From NCBI RefSeq assembly GCF_034933565.1, contig NZ_JAYFNG010000002.1, positions 124,001 through 188,000 on the forward strand: a stretch of DNA of 64,000 nucleotides. The letters run 5' to 3'. The notes below the pieces were generated by a model, which ran no database searches, was not told the origin of the DNA, and was given only the letters and a program-made list of their open reading frames with translations. Source of the DNA: Raineyella sp034933565. Its GTDB lineage: Bacteria; Actinomycetota; Actinomycetes; Propionibacteriales; Propionibacteriaceae. Position numbers and translations under genes: made by a program. Shown in pieces: positions 6,824-15,915 of the stretch (its first letter is position 1; each line of letters opens with the position of its first letter).

Positions 6824-9030
6824 CGGGGGCTCCGTTCGGCCCGGACCTGCTTGATCCGGAACACCGTGGTGCCGATCACGACGAGTCCCGACACGATCAT
6901 CAGTATCCATCCGACCCTTCCGGCCTGTGTGGCCTGTACGTCGATGTCCACGGGGACGCCGATGGCGGTCCCTTCGGGCGTGGTGAGCCGGGCCACGACG
7001 GTGTAGCTGCCGTTCGCCGCCACCCTCGGCACGGCGACCACCCCGATCGCCTCGCCCGCCCCGATGGTGCGGACGTCGACCGGTGGCACGTGCAGGCGCT
7101 CGGCGTTCTCCGATTCGAACTCCAGCCGGACCGACACCGGCACGTCGAGGTTGTTGGTGATGGTGACGGGGAACTGGGTGTCCTGGCGGGCGGTGAGCAG
7201 CACCGGGCGGGCGCTGATCGCCACCGCGTCGCCGTCGGTGATCCGGTTGATCCGCTCCTTCTGGAGGTCCCGATAGGTGGCGTACGCGTCGGTGGTGGTG
7301 CCCGGGCCGGCGGACACCGAGGTCGGCGCCCACTGGGTGCTGGCGACCGCGGCGACGGCCCGCCAAGTGGTGTCCGCGGCGACGGCCGGGTCGGTGAACA
7401 GGCTGGAGAGCCCGGTGGTGGCGGTGGCCAGCCGGCGGACGTCGCGGGTCCGGTCGTCGTCGGCGGGCGGGGCGTGCAGCACCGCGTCGGTGATCGCCGC
7501 GGCGCTGCCGTCGACCAGCCAGGACAGTGAGGTGCGGGCGGTGGCGTCGAGGTCGTCGGCATGCGCGGTGTCGGTGTCGGTGATCAGCCGCACCTGGGCC
7601 GGCCGGTTGTCCAGGGCATCGAGGTAGCCGATGGCCGTCAGCGCCGCGCGCCGCTGGGCGTCGGTGCCGGCCGCGTCCGGCCCCGGGGTGAGCGAGCGGG
7701 AGTCGTACGTCACCACCGCAGGGCCCTCGGAGGTGGTCCAGTGGGCCGGCGGGGTGGCGCCGTGGGCGATGTCGGCGCCGTCGGTCGGCTGGGCGGCGAG
7801 CACCACCGGAGGGGTGGTCGAGGTCGGCACGGTGGCGGGGGTGGCGCCGGCGGAGGCCGAGGGAGTGGGTGAGGCGGCGGGGCCGTCGGTGGGGGCCAGA
7901 GCGGCCAGGCCGCGTCGGGTGAGCTGGCCGCCGGCCGGCAGCACCGCGGGGGGCAGCCCCGCGACGTCGGCCGGCAGGGTGGTGGCGTCGAGGGCGGAGC
8001 GGACCATCCCGATCTGGTCGATGCCGGCCATCAGGTCGACGTCGACGGTGGCGTACGGCAGCCGGTAGCCGGGCGTGGTGAGTGCGTCGAAGGCCTGCAG
8101 CCAGTTCTTCGCGTCGGCCTGGCCGGTGCCGTCACTGCCGTCGGTGAGCTTGTAGCCCTTGGCCATCTCCTCCACGGAGACGATCAGCGCGGGGTCGATG
8201 AGGTGGGTCCGGTTGTTCGCCGCGGCGCTGCGGAGCAGTACGTCGAGGCGGCCGCCGGGGGCGATCTCCCGGGCCAGGTGGTCATCGGAGAACGTCCCGG
8301 CCGCCACCCGCGAGGGCGCCGAGGCGAGCACCACGACCGAGGCGACACGCGGGGTGAGGGCCCGGGTGCCGAAGTCCTGGGTCAGCCAGGACCGGGCCCG
8401 GCCGAGGGTGGCGTTGCCCGAGCCGTCCGACCCGCGGACCTGGACGCCGATCATCGTCACGCCGTCCCGGGCCGGGATGCCGAGCTCGGAGAGTGGGGCG
8501 GTGAGGGTGAAGCCGCTCTGCTGGCCGGGTGTCAGGGTGCCGGTGGTGTCGGTGCCGAGGATCACGTACTTACCGAGGTAGCGGGCGCCGACCGGGCCGT
8601 CCGCGGTGTCGAGGTCGGTCGCGGTGGTGCGGACCAGTTGGTCGCGCCACAGGTAGGCCTGCACGCCCGACAGGGTGGTGGCGCTGGTGTTCGTCACCGT
8701 GCCGCTGACCGTGACGACGTCGGTGGCCTTGGTCACCTTGGGGGTGATCGCGGTCAGGTCGATCCGCACCCGGTCCTCCGCATGCGCCGGGGTGGCCGCC
8801 CCGGTGAGGACCGTCAGCATCGCCAGTAGCAGCGCGGTGAGCACGGCGGGCAGCACCAGCAGCCGGCGGCCGGTCGTGACCGGGCGCCGAGGGCCGGTCA
8901 GGGCGCGACGGTCCTGGCTGGATGAGCCGGGTAGCCCGCGGCCGGATGAGCCGGGTAGCCCGCCGCCGGGCGCGCCGAGGAACCGGCTGCCGAGGGGGCG
9001 GCGCCGGGACGGCAGCGGGCAGGGGCTCAC
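6820..9030 (-). CDS. DUF6049 family membrane-anchored envelope protein
   Basis: A 736-residue protein equivalent by position to M. tuberculosis Rv3909, first gene of the murJ-sigM operon. An N-terminal Arg/Gly/Pro-rich stretch with two SSGRGLPGSS-like repeats precedes a signal-type helix (about residues 52-78, ending AATPAHA). A large exported region follows, with beta-sandwich-like segments at the start and end, a Ser/Thr/Ala/Pro linker around residues 385-415, and a C-terminal anchor helix (ILMIVSGLVVIGTTVF) ending in KQVRAERSPR. The molecular role is unknown; conserved linkage to MurJ suggests envelope biogenesis. The GTG was chosen because a TACGAT box lies six bases before it; the earlier in-frame start would run through the divergent cca promoter. 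Confidence 0.85.
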   Translation of the reverse strand: MSPCPLPSRRRPLGSRFLGAPGGGLPGSSGRGLPGSSSQDRRALTGPRRPVTTGRRLLVLPAVLTALLLAMLTVLTGAATPAHAEDRVRIDLTAITPKVTKATDVVTVSGTVTNTSATTLSGVQAYLWRDQLVRTTATDLDTADGPVGARYLGKYVILGTDTTGTLTPGQQSGFTLTAPLSELGIPARDGVTMIGVQVRGSDGSGNATLGRARSWLTQDFGTRALTPRVASVVVLASAPSRVAAGTFSDDHLAREIAPGGRLDVLLRSAAANNRTHLIDPALIVSVEEMAKGYKLTDGSDGTGQADAKNWLQAFDALTTPGYRLPYATVDVDLMAGIDQIGMVRSALDATTLPADVAGLPPAVLPAGGQLTRRGLAALAPTDGPAASPTPSASAGATPATVPTSTTPPVVLAAQPTDGADIAHGATPPAHWTTSEGPAVVTYDSRSLTPGPDAAGTDAQRRAALTAIGYLDALDNRPAQVRLITDTDTAHADDLDATARTSLSWLVDGSAAAITDAVLHAPPADDDRTRDVRRLATATTGLSSLFTDPAVAADTTWRAVAAVASTQWAPTSVSAGPGTTTDAYATYRDLQKERINRITDGDAVAISARPVLLTARQDTQFPVTITNNLDVPVSVRLEFESENAERLHVPPVDVRTIGAGEAIGVVAVPRVAANGSYTVVARLTTPEGTAIGVPVDIDVQATQAGRVGWILMIVSGLVVIGTTVFRIKQVRAERSPR

Positions 9031-9036
9031 TCCGCC

Positions 9037-9042
9037 ATCGTA
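9037..9042 (-). promoter_or_regulatory. Leaderless -10 box for the DUF6049-murJ-sigM operon
   Basis: TACGAT on the minus strand, six bases before the GTG at 9030. It is back-to-back with the cca promoter in a 40-base intergenic gap. Confidence 0.5.
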
Positions 9043-9056
9043 CGGGCGACCCCGGG

Positions 9057-9062
9057 TAGACT
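9057..9062 (+). promoter_or_regulatory. Leaderless -10 box for cca
   Basis: TAGACT followed by eight bases and the GTG at 9071. No Shine-Dalgarno is present, consistent with a leaderless or near-leaderless transcript. Confidence 0.5.
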
Positions 9063-9070
9063 CGGTCAGC

Positions 9071-10501
9071 GTGCCTTCCCTGACCCAAGCCCAGGACAAC
9101 GCAGTGACCGAGTTGATGCGGATCGCCCCCGTCATCGACCGGCTCGGCGATGTCTTCGCCTTGGCGGGTCACCAGCTCTATCTGGTCGGCGGATCCGTAC
9201 GTGACGCCCTGATGGGTCGGCTGGGCCACGACCTGGACTTCACCACCTCGGCCCGGCCCGATGAGATCGAGCGGCTGCTGAAGAAGGTGTCGCGCCACGT
9301 GTGGGACATCGGCAAGGCGTTCGGCACGATCGGGTGCAACGTCGAGGGCGGCTGGGTGGTCGAGATCACCACGTACCGGGCCGACACCTACCGCAGCGAC
9401 TCGCGCAAGCCGGAGGTGGTCTTCGGCGACACCCTCGAGGGGGACCTGGGCCGGCGTGACTTCACCGTGAACGCGATGGCGGTCGACGTCCGGACCCGGA
9501 AGTTCGTCGATCCGTTCGGCGGGCTGGCCGATCTGGCCGCGGAGGTGATCCGTACGCCCGGGACGCCGGAGCAGTCGTTCTCCGATGATCCGCTGCGGAT
9601 GATGCGGGCGGCCCGGTTCACCTCCCAGCTCGGTTTCGTGCCGACCCGCGAGGTGATCACGGCGATGCGGGAGATGGCCGACCGACTGGACATCATCTCC
9701 GCCGAGCGGGTGCGTGACGAGCTCAGCAAGCTGCTGCTCACCCCGCACCCGCGCAACGGGCTGAACGTCTTCGTGGCGACCGGGCTGGCCGCCCGGGTGC
9801 TGCCCGAACTGCCGGCGCTGCAGCTGGAGGTCGACGAACACCACCGGCACAAGGACGTCTACGAGCACTCGCTGACCGTGCTCGACCAGGCGATCGCCCT
9901 GGAGCAGGCCCGCGGCCATGCGCCGGACCTGGTGCTGCGGATGGCGGCGCTGCTGCACGACATCGGCAAGCCGGCGACCCGGCGGTTCGAGGACGGCGGC
10001 AAGGTGTCCTTCCACCACCACGACGTGGTCGGCGCGAAGATGGCCCGCAAACGGCTCAAGGCCCTGCACTTCAGCAGCGACGAGGTCAAGGAGATCTGCA
10101 CGCTGATCGAGCTGCACCTGCGCTTCCACGGGTACGGCGAGGGCGGCTGGACCGACTCGGCGGTGCGCCGCTACGTCCGCGACGCCGGGGACCAGCTGGA
10201 GCGGCTGCACATCCTCACCCGGGCCGACTGCACGACGCGCAACCGCAAGCGGGCGGCCGGGCTGCGCGCCGCGTACGACCACCTCGAGGACCGGATCGGC
10301 GAGCTGGAGCAGCAGGAGGAGCTGGACGCGATGCGCCCGGACCTGAACGGCGACCAGATCATGGCGATCCTCGACGTGCCGGCCGGCCCGGTGGTCGGCC
10401 GGGCGTACAAGTTCCTCCTGGAGCTGCGCATCGACAACGGTCCGCTCGGCGAGGAGGAGGCCGCCCGTCGCCTGCGGGAGTGGGCCGCCGAGAGCCTGTA
10501 G
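9071..10501 (+). CDS. cca: CCA tRNA nucleotidyltransferase
   Basis: A 476-residue cytosolic enzyme that adds or repairs the 3' CCA of tRNA. The head domain carries LYLVGGSVRDALMG (about residues 36-49) with the catalytic GHDLDF (DxD) pair right after it, then RRDFTVNAMAV and the neck region DPLRMMRAARF. The C-terminal half has an HD hydrolase domain with ALLHDIGKPATRRF (about 296-309). This combined layout is the actinobacterial form (M. tuberculosis PcnA, Rv3907c), which also lies divergent from the Rv3909-murJ block. The GTG start sits eight bases after a TAGACT box and begins VPSLTQAQDNAVTEL; earlier in-frame codons lie inside the opposite gene and are rejected. Confidence 0.95.
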   Translation: MPSLTQAQDNAVTELMRIAPVIDRLGDVFALAGHQLYLVGGSVRDALMGRLGHDLDFTTSARPDEIERLLKKVSRHVWDIGKAFGTIGCNVEGGWVVEITTYRADTYRSDSRKPEVVFGDTLEGDLGRRDFTVNAMAVDVRTRKFVDPFGGLADLAAEVIRTPGTPEQSFSDDPLRMMRAARFTSQLGFVPTREVITAMREMADRLDIISAERVRDELSKLLLTPHPRNGLNVFVATGLAARVLPELPALQLEVDEHHRHKDVYEHSLTVLDQAIALEQARGHAPDLVLRMAALLHDIGKPATRRFEDGGKVSFHHHDVVGAKMARKRLKALHFSSDEVKEICTLIELHLRFHGYGEGGWTDSAVRRYVRDAGDQLERLHILTRADCTTRNRKRAAGLRAAYDHLEDRIGELEQQEELDAMRPDLNGDQIMAILDVPAGPVVGRAYKFLLELRIDNGPLGEEEAARRLREWAAESL

Positions 10502-10619
10502 GGTCCTCGGTCCTCGGTTGGTCCTCGGCCGGTCATCGGTTGGTCCTCGGGGACAGACGTTCGAGGTCTCCGCCCGCGGCACCCGGCGCGTCCCCGACCG
10601 ACCGGGCCCGGAACATACA

Positions 10620-10655
10620 CCAGGGGCCGCCGGTACGACACCTGACGGCCCCTGG
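10620..10655. terminator. Hairpin after cca
   Basis: Perfect 10-base arms, CCAGGGGCCG at 10620-10629 and CGGCCCCTGG at 10646-10655, with a 16-base loop. There is no T-run, as is usual for terminators in high-GC actinobacteria. Confidence 0.5.
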
Positions 10656-10802
10656 GGATTCTGTGATCTCGCTACGAGACTGCTGTAAGCCTACCCTGTG
10701 CTCACCTTTTGGATACCCCTCGGGGCCGTGTAACGATCCCCACACCGACGGGCGGCCTGATCGGACCCTGCCTGTTCCCGGTCCAAACCGGCCAACACTA
10801 GG

Positions 10803-10820
10803 GGTGTTGCGGACAACACC
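10803..10820. promoter_or_regulatory. Palindrome upstream of the Tad operon
   Basis: GGTGTTG and CAACACC flank CGGA; a further GGACAACACCGG follows at once, so the half-site occurs three times within about 30 bases. It lies roughly 140 bases before the first pilus gene and may be an operator. Confidence 0.35.
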
Positions 10821-10961
10821 TCGGACAACACCGGCCGGGAAGTATGGACGCGTGTTCCACTCTCCGATACGTCCCGTGCCCCCGGCGGCCTCCGACCCCT
10901 CCGGTGACACCCGGGCTCCTAGTCTCATGGGCAACGCCCGAGCCGACGATGCCCTGGAGTG

Positions 10962-11741
10962 ATGATGCTGCCCGTCAGGACCACCATCCCGTCCGCGCCG
11001 ACCCCGTCGGCCGCGACTGCCTCGCCCCCCGCCGACCCCACGACGGCCGTCCCGATGGCGGAGCCCACCAGGCTCGCCCCGGGGGCCACCAAGGCCGCCT
11101 CGGGGGCTGATGCCGAGCGTTCGAGAGGGATCTCCGCCGGCCGGCCGCTGGCGGCCATGCGCCGTCGCCGCCCCCGGTGGATCCTCGCAGGCGTGCTGGC
11201 GATGGTGATCGGGGCGCTCGGTTCGGTGGTGCTGTGGACCCGGGTCGCCGACACCATCTCGGTCCTGCGGCTGAACCGGACCGTCTACCGCGGAGAGATC
11301 GTCAGGGCCCAGGACCTCACGCCGATCACGGTCGGGCGGCTCGACGGGCTGGACGCACTTCCCTCGGACGCCATCGGCACCGTCGTCGGCCGCCCCGCCC
11401 GGATCGACCTCGCCGAGGGCGGTCTGCTCACCAGCGCCGCCGTCGGTCCCGAGGAGCTCCCCGCCGGCAAGGCGGTGGTCGGGCTGCGGCTCGAGGAGGG
11501 CCGGGCTCCGCAGATCCCGCTGGAGCCCGGCACGTCCGTCCTGCTCGTCGAGGCGGCCGCCGACCGGGCCGCGTCGGGGGCGGGGACCAACCGCGCCTTC
11601 CGGGCGGAGATCCACCGCCCGGTCGGGACCAGCTACGACCAGGTCGCCCGACTCATCGACGTGTCGGTCGCCCGGCGCGACGCCGAGGAGATCGCCCGGC
11701 TCGCCGCTGCCGACCGGATCATCCTGGTGCAGGGGTCCTGA
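10962..11741 (+). CDS. SAF-domain membrane protein, CpaB/RcpC-like
   Basis: A 259-residue protein opening the Tad pilus operon. An Ala/Pro/Thr-rich N-terminus (residues 1-65) leads to one helix (WILAGVLAMVIGALGSVVLW, about 73-92) and then a SAF domain (about 100-165) with the TVYRGEIVRAQDLTPI pattern, followed by a compact C-terminal domain. CpaB/RcpC proteins are periplasmic or cell-wall assembly factors of Tad pili; the counterpart in Gram-positive bacteria is less defined. Three start codons occur in a row (GTG, ATG, ATG at 10959-10967); a weak GGAG lies just before them, so the second or third is likely. The stop is one base from the next start. Confidence 0.75.
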   Translation: MMLPVRTTIPSAPTPSAATASPPADPTTAVPMAEPTRLAPGATKAASGADAERSRGISAGRPLAAMRRRRPRWILAGVLAMVIGALGSVVLWTRVADTISVLRLNRTVYRGEIVRAQDLTPITVGRLDGLDALPSDAIGTVVGRPARIDLAEGGLLTSAAVGPEELPAGKAVVGLRLEEGRAPQIPLEPGTSVLLVEAAADRAASGAGTNRAFRAEIHRPVGTSYDQVARLIDVSVARRDAEEIARLAAADRIILVQGS

Positions 11742-11742
11742 G

Positions 11743-12495
11743 ATGGCCGTACGACTCATCCTCGGACCGGCCGGATCGCCGGGAGCCACGACCACCGCGA
11801 TCGGTCTCACCCTCCAGCTACCCGGGCCGGCGCTGCTCGTCGACGCCGCCCGGGACGCCGCCCAGGCCCCGCTCGCCGGCTACCTGCGGGGCGCCGTCGC
11901 TGCGGGGACCGGCCTGGAGGAGTACGCCCGGCGCCGGCGGATGGGTGCCCCCTTCGACCTCGCCACCGCCACCGTTCCCCTGGACGAGGAGGGGACCCGG
12001 CGGTTCCTGCCGGGCCTCGGACGCCTGGCGGCGGTCGACCTGTTCGAGCCGAGTTGGCCGGCCCTGGCCGATCTCCTGCGCCGGACGGCCGACGCCGGCA
12101 CCGAGGTCGTCCTCGACGGCGGACGGCTCGCCTCGATCCGTCCGGTCGAACCCCTGCTGCGCGTCGCCGACCAGGTCCTCGTCGTGACCCGGACCAGCCT
12201 GCGCCACCTGGCCGCCGCCCGACCCGTCTGCGAGGCACTGGACGACGTGCTGGAGAGGTCGTTGCGGGCCACTCGTGCGGCCCTCGTCCTGGTCGGCGAG
12301 GGCATGCCGTACGACCGGCGCGAAGTGATGACACAGTTCGGCTGGCCGGTGGACCTGGTGCTGCCGTACCTGCCCGACCACGCCGCGGTGTTCTCCGACG
12401 GCGCACCGCCGCCGCGCCGCTGGGAGCGATCCCCGCTGCTCGAGGCCCTCCGCGAGTTCACCGTGCTCCGGGAGCCCGAGGAGGTGCCGGCATGA
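11743..12495 (+). CDS. CpaE/TadZ-like ParA-family protein with a degenerate P-loop
   Basis: A 250-residue protein in the slot where Tad operons carry CpaE/TadZ, the MinD/ParA-like localisation factor of the secretion ATPase. The N-terminus reads LILGPAGSPGATTTAIGLTL: it has the shape of a deviant Walker A but lacks both Lys residues of KGGxGK(T/S), so ATP binding may be weak or lost. Later strands fit the fold (ALLVDAARD near 28-36, EVVLDGGRLAS near 121-131, DQVLVVTRTSLRHLAA near 143-158). The ATG follows the previous stop by one base, and the TGA overlaps the cpaF start (ATGA). The assignment rests on context and fold-like motifs. Confidence 0.65.
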   Translation: MAVRLILGPAGSPGATTTAIGLTLQLPGPALLVDAARDAAQAPLAGYLRGAVAAGTGLEEYARRRRMGAPFDLATATVPLDEEGTRRFLPGLGRLAAVDLFEPSWPALADLLRRTADAGTEVVLDGGRLASIRPVEPLLRVADQVLVVTRTSLRHLAAARPVCEALDDVLERSLRATRAALVLVGEGMPYDRREVMTQFGWPVDLVLPYLPDHAAVFSDGAPPPRRWERSPLLEALREFTVLREPEEVPA

Positions 12496-14090
12496 CCGAC
12501 CACGTCCCACTGGACCAGGTCCCCCTGCTGGGTCGTCGCGCGGTCGTCGATGTCGTCGACCGCGGCAGCGTGGGCGACCGGGACGGCATCGTCGACCGCG
12601 GCAACGCTGCACGGTACGCGGAGCCGACCCCGGCGGCAACGTCCGGCCTCCCGTTCGGGATCGGTGACCCGTCCGCCACCGGTCTCCCGTCCACCACCGG
12701 CATTCCTGCGCTCGGCGCCACCCACACCTCGTACCCGCCGAGCCCGGGCAGGCGTGGGCTGCCCGATGTCGGCGGGGTCGACTGGGGGGCGGTCGTCACG
12801 CTGCGCCGGCAGGCCGCCGCCGAGATCAGCGACCGCGCCCAGCACCACCAGGACCAGTACGGCCGGACGATGCCCGACACCGACCGGCGGCTGATGGGAC
12901 GCGCGGTCATCCGGCAGATCGTCCGCGCCCACGCCGAGCAGCTCCAGGCCTCCGGTACGGCCCTGTGGGACCTCGACGACGAGGAGGCGTACGTCCGGGC
13001 GGTGTCCAGTGCGGTGTTCGGCTACGGCCGTCTCCAGCCACTGTTCGAGATCCCGACGGCCGAGAACATCGAGATCCACGGCTGCGATTCCGTCGTCATC
13101 CAGTACGGCGACGGTCACCGGGAGGACCACCCGTCGGTCGCGGACTCCGACGACGAACTCGTCGAGGCGATCCGGTTCCTCGGGGAGCAGGCCCGCCCCA
13201 GCCGACCGTTCGACGACGCCCACCCGAGCATGACCCTGGCCCTCGGTGACCGCTTCCGCCTGCACGCCATCGGCTTCGGGCTGTCCTTCCGCCCCTCGAT
13301 CACCATCCGCCAGCACCTGCTCACCGACGTCGCCCTGCCCGACCTGGTGGCCGGTGGGATGCTGCCGGAGGACCTCGCCCGCTACCTGCACGCAGCGGTG
13401 ATGGGGCGACGATCCGTGGTCATCTCGGGCGACCAGGGCGCCGGCAAGACGACCCTGCTGCGGGCCCTGATCGCGGCGATCCCGGCCAATGAACGGTTCG
13501 GCACGATCGAGACCGACTACGAACTGCTCACGCACCTGCTGGCGCACCGGCGCAACATGGTCGCCCTGCAGGCCCGGATCGGTCAGGGCGAGGTGATCGG
13601 TGGGCGCCGGCTGGGCGAGGTGACGGTGGCCGATCTGGTCCCCGAGGCTCTACGGCAGAACCTCTCCCGGATCATCGTCGGCGAGGTCCGCGGCGCGGAG
13701 GCAGGGGCGATGTTCGAGGCGATGCAGTCCGGAGCAGGCACGTTGAGCACGACCCACTCCCACTCGGCGTCCTCGACGATGGACCGGCTCGCCGCCCGGG
13801 TGGCGCAGGGCGGGGTGCTCACCGTCGACGAGGCCTACCGGCAGATCGCGCACAACATCGACCTCTTCGTCCACGTCCGGCTGGTCGACGACACCTGGCG
13901 CGGCGGTGTACGCCGCCGCCTGGTCAGCGAGGTCCGGCAGGTCACCGGGGCCCTCGAGAACGGCCGTCCGGTGACCCACTTGCTCTACAACGCGCTGCCC
14001 ACGGCGGTGACGGGGGCGGTCTTCGACCCCGAGCCGATGCTCAGTGCGGAGCTCGAGCGCTACCGCTCGGCCTGGCCGGGTGCCCGATGA
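12492..14090 (+). CDS. cpaF: Tad pilus assembly ATPase, CpaF/TadA family
   Basis: A 532-residue type II/IV secretion hexameric ATPase that powers Flp pilus assembly at the inner face of the membrane. The N-terminal ~95 residues are a variable Gly/Pro/Thr-rich tail; the conserved region starts near 100. Walker A is SGDQGAGKTTLL (about 312-323), the Asp-box region reads FGTIETDYELL, and Walker B is RIIVGEVRG (about 393-401), followed by the His-box-like STTHSHSA. The ATG is fixed by the ATGA overlap with the previous gene, and the stop overlaps tadB in the same way. An upstream open frame reads through the neighbour and is rejected. Confidence 0.93.
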   Translation: MTDHVPLDQVPLLGRRAVVDVVDRGSVGDRDGIVDRGNAARYAEPTPAATSGLPFGIGDPSATGLPSTTGIPALGATHTSYPPSPGRRGLPDVGGVDWGAVVTLRRQAAAEISDRAQHHQDQYGRTMPDTDRRLMGRAVIRQIVRAHAEQLQASGTALWDLDDEEAYVRAVSSAVFGYGRLQPLFEIPTAENIEIHGCDSVVIQYGDGHREDHPSVADSDDELVEAIRFLGEQARPSRPFDDAHPSMTLALGDRFRLHAIGFGLSFRPSITIRQHLLTDVALPDLVAGGMLPEDLARYLHAAVMGRRSVVISGDQGAGKTTLLRALIAAIPANERFGTIETDYELLTHLLAHRRNMVALQARIGQGEVIGGRRLGEVTVADLVPEALRQNLSRIIVGEVRGAEAGAMFEAMQSGAGTLSTTHSHSASSTMDRLAARVAQGGVLTVDEAYRQIAHNIDLFVHVRLVDDTWRGGVRRRLVSEVRQVTGALENGRPVTHLLYNALPTAVTGAVFDPEPMLSAELERYRSAWPGAR

Positions 14091-14968
14091 CCGCGGTGGT
14101 GGCGCTGCTCGGCGCCCTCCTCGCGGTCGGGGCGCTGCTCGTCGTGGCCGGTGCGGTGCCGCGCGAGGCGGAAACCGAGATCCGGGCTGCCGGGCCGCGG
14201 CGAGGCCTGCGACAGTGTTGGGCCGCCGTGACCCGCCGTCCGGTCGGGGCTGCCGGACGGCGCCGCGACGCCCGGTGGCTGGCCGCGCTCCTCGGGGGAG
14301 TGGTGGCGTACGCCCTGACCGGTTGGGTGGTCTGGCTGGCGATCGTCCCGCTCGCCGTGATCGCGCTGCCGTACCTGCTCGCCGATCCGCCGGCCCCGAC
14401 GATCGAGCAGCTCAGCGCCCTCGACCGTTGGGTGCACAGCCTGGTCGCGACGCTGCCGACCGGTCGGTCCATCGGCGATGCCATCCGGATGTCGCGGCGG
14501 ACCGGGCCCGCGCTGCTCGCTCCGCACATCGAACAGGTCGTCCGCCGGCTCGACCAGCGCTGGACCGTCCGCGACGCCCTGCGCGAGATGTCCGACGGCT
14601 TGGCCGTGCCCGAGGCCGACGCCGTGCTGGCCGCTCTCGGCCTGGCGGCCCACCGCGGCGGCACCGGGGCGACCGCGACGCTGGAGGCGCTCTCCGCGTC
14701 GATCCAGCAGACGCTCGCCGCGCTGCGCGAGATCGAGGCGGAACGCGCCAAACCGCGCATCGTCGTCCGCCAGGTCACCGCCATCACCCTCGGCATGCTG
14801 GCGATCGCCCTGCTCTTCGGGCGTGACTTCTTCGCCCCGTACGCCACCCCGGTGGGCCAGCTGCTGTTGCTCGGTCTGGTCGCCGCCTACCTCGGTTCAC
14901 TGGCGATGATGCGTCGCTTGACCCGGCCGCGGGCGCGGCAACGGATCCTCACCGGGGCACTGTCATGA
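14087..14968 (+). CDS. tadB: TadB-like type II secretion F-domain membrane protein
   Basis: A 293-residue inner-membrane platform protein of the Tad machine. It has a helix at residues 4-26, a pair of helices around 64-96, an F-domain cytosolic helical bundle (about 105-215, with LDRWVHSLVATLPTGRSIG and LREMSDGLAVPEADAVL), and two C-terminal helices (about 222-242 and 256-275). It starts with an ATGA overlap on cpaF and ends with an ATGA overlap into tadC, so the three proteins are probably made in fixed ratio. Confidence 0.85.
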   Translation: MTAVVALLGALLAVGALLVVAGAVPREAETEIRAAGPRRGLRQCWAAVTRRPVGAAGRRRDARWLAALLGGVVAYALTGWVVWLAIVPLAVIALPYLLADPPAPTIEQLSALDRWVHSLVATLPTGRSIGDAIRMSRRTGPALLAPHIEQVVRRLDQRWTVRDALREMSDGLAVPEADAVLAALGLAAHRGGTGATATLEALSASIQQTLAALREIEAERAKPRIVVRQVTAITLGMLAIALLFGRDFFAPYATPVGQLLLLGLVAAYLGSLAMMRRLTRPRARQRILTGALS

Positions 14969-15915
14969 CCGCCCCCGCCTGGATCCTGATCGTCGCGGTG
15001 CTCGGCGCCTGTGTCGGGCTGGGTGCCGTCGTCGTGGCCCGCGGCCTGCGCCCGCCGATCCCGTCGCTGAAGGCCGGGCTCGCCCTGCTCGACACCGGCC
15101 CGGCCGCGGCCGGGACGGACCCCACCGGCGTGGGCCCCACCTCCGGGGCGGGTGTCGTCGCCGGGGCTGACCGCGGGTCCCGGCTCGACCGACTGGGGCG
15201 CTGGCTGGCGGCCCACCCGCTGACCCCGCTGTCCGCCGCGCAGCGGCGTGCCCTGGATGCGCGTGGTGTGCCGGTGGCCGAGTTCATGGCGGAGAAGGTG
15301 GCGTACGCCCTGATCGGCGCGGTGACACCCGGGGTCGTCGCAGGCTGTGTCGGGTTCCTCGCCGGCTGGACCCCGCTGGTGCCGATCGGGGTCGCGGCGG
15401 CGGGCGCCGTCGTGGGCTGGTTCCTGCCCGACCTGACGCTGCGCCGCCGGGCACCCGCCGCCCGCCAGGACCTGGCGGAGGCACTGTTCACCTTTTTCGA
15501 CCTGGTCACCCTCGAACGACTGGCCAACCGATCGGCGACCCAGTCCCTCGCGGCCGCTGCCGCGGTGTCCGACGCGCCGCTCTTCGTCCAGATCCGGGCC
15601 GCCCTGGACCGGGCCCGCCTCGAGCAGCGCCCGCCGTACGCCCACCTCCGGGCACTCGGGGCCCACCTCGATCTGCCCGAACTCGCCGACATCGCCGACG
15701 TGATGCAGATGGAGGAGTCGGGTGCCTCACTCACCGGGGCGCTGCGTGCCCGGGTCCGGGAACTGCGAGATGCCCATCTCAGCTCCCAGAAGATCGCTGC
15801 GACGAAGGTTTCCGAACAGATGACCGTGTTCATGGTCGTGCCCTCGATGGTCTTCGCGCTCGTCTTCCTCGTGCCGCCGTTGCTCCGCCTGACCGGCGAC
15901 GGAGGTGCCCCATGA
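14965..15915 (+). CDS. tadC: TadC-like type II secretion F-domain membrane protein
   Basis: A 316-residue partner of TadB. An N-terminal helix (residues 4-26) is followed by a low-complexity loop, a helix pair near 112-155 (VAYALIGAVTPGVVAGCVGFLAG and onward), an F-domain bundle (about 165-275, including ANRSATQSLAAAAAVS and VMQMEESGASLTGALRAR), and a C-terminal helix (VVPSMVFALVFLVPPLL). It overlaps tadB by ATGA. Its stop is overlapped by another ATG at 15912, but that frame reads through the pilin gene out of phase and does not look coding. Confidence 0.85.
   Translation: MTAPAWILIVAVLGACVGLGAVVVARGLRPPIPSLKAGLALLDTGPAAAGTDPTGVGPTSGAGVVAGADRGSRLDRLGRWLAAHPLTPLSAAQRRALDARGVPVAEFMAEKVAYALIGAVTPGVVAGCVGFLAGWTPLVPIGVAAAGAVVGWFLPDLTLRRRAPAARQDLAEALFTFFDLVTLERLANRSATQSLAAAAAVSDAPLFVQIRAALDRARLEQRPPYAHLRALGAHLDLPELADIADVMQMEESGASLTGALRARVRELRDAHLSSQKIAATKVSEQMTVFMVVPSMVFALVFLVPPLLRLTGDGGAP

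Larger units (their letters stand above)
10502..10961. other. Long intergenic region between cca and the Tad operon
   Basis: No credible gene. It begins with four GGTCCTCGG-like repeats (10501-10550), then holds a strong hairpin (10620-10655), a fairly AT-rich stretch (10680-10735), and a palindrome with repeated ACAACACC (10803-10835). It is probably the cca terminator plus the promoter and leader of the Tad operon. No known riboswitch pattern was recognised. Confidence 0.5.

Noticed and set aside
4634..7006. 790-codon plus-strand frame opposite murJ
   Set aside because: It is the antisense shadow of murJ and the DUF6049 gene, with Gly/Arg/Pro/Gln-rich composition and no motif.
10502..10961. 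c-di-GMP or c-di-AMP riboswitch before the pilus operon
   Set aside because: Hairpins are present, but I could not match the conserved core bases of either class; a covariance search would be needed.
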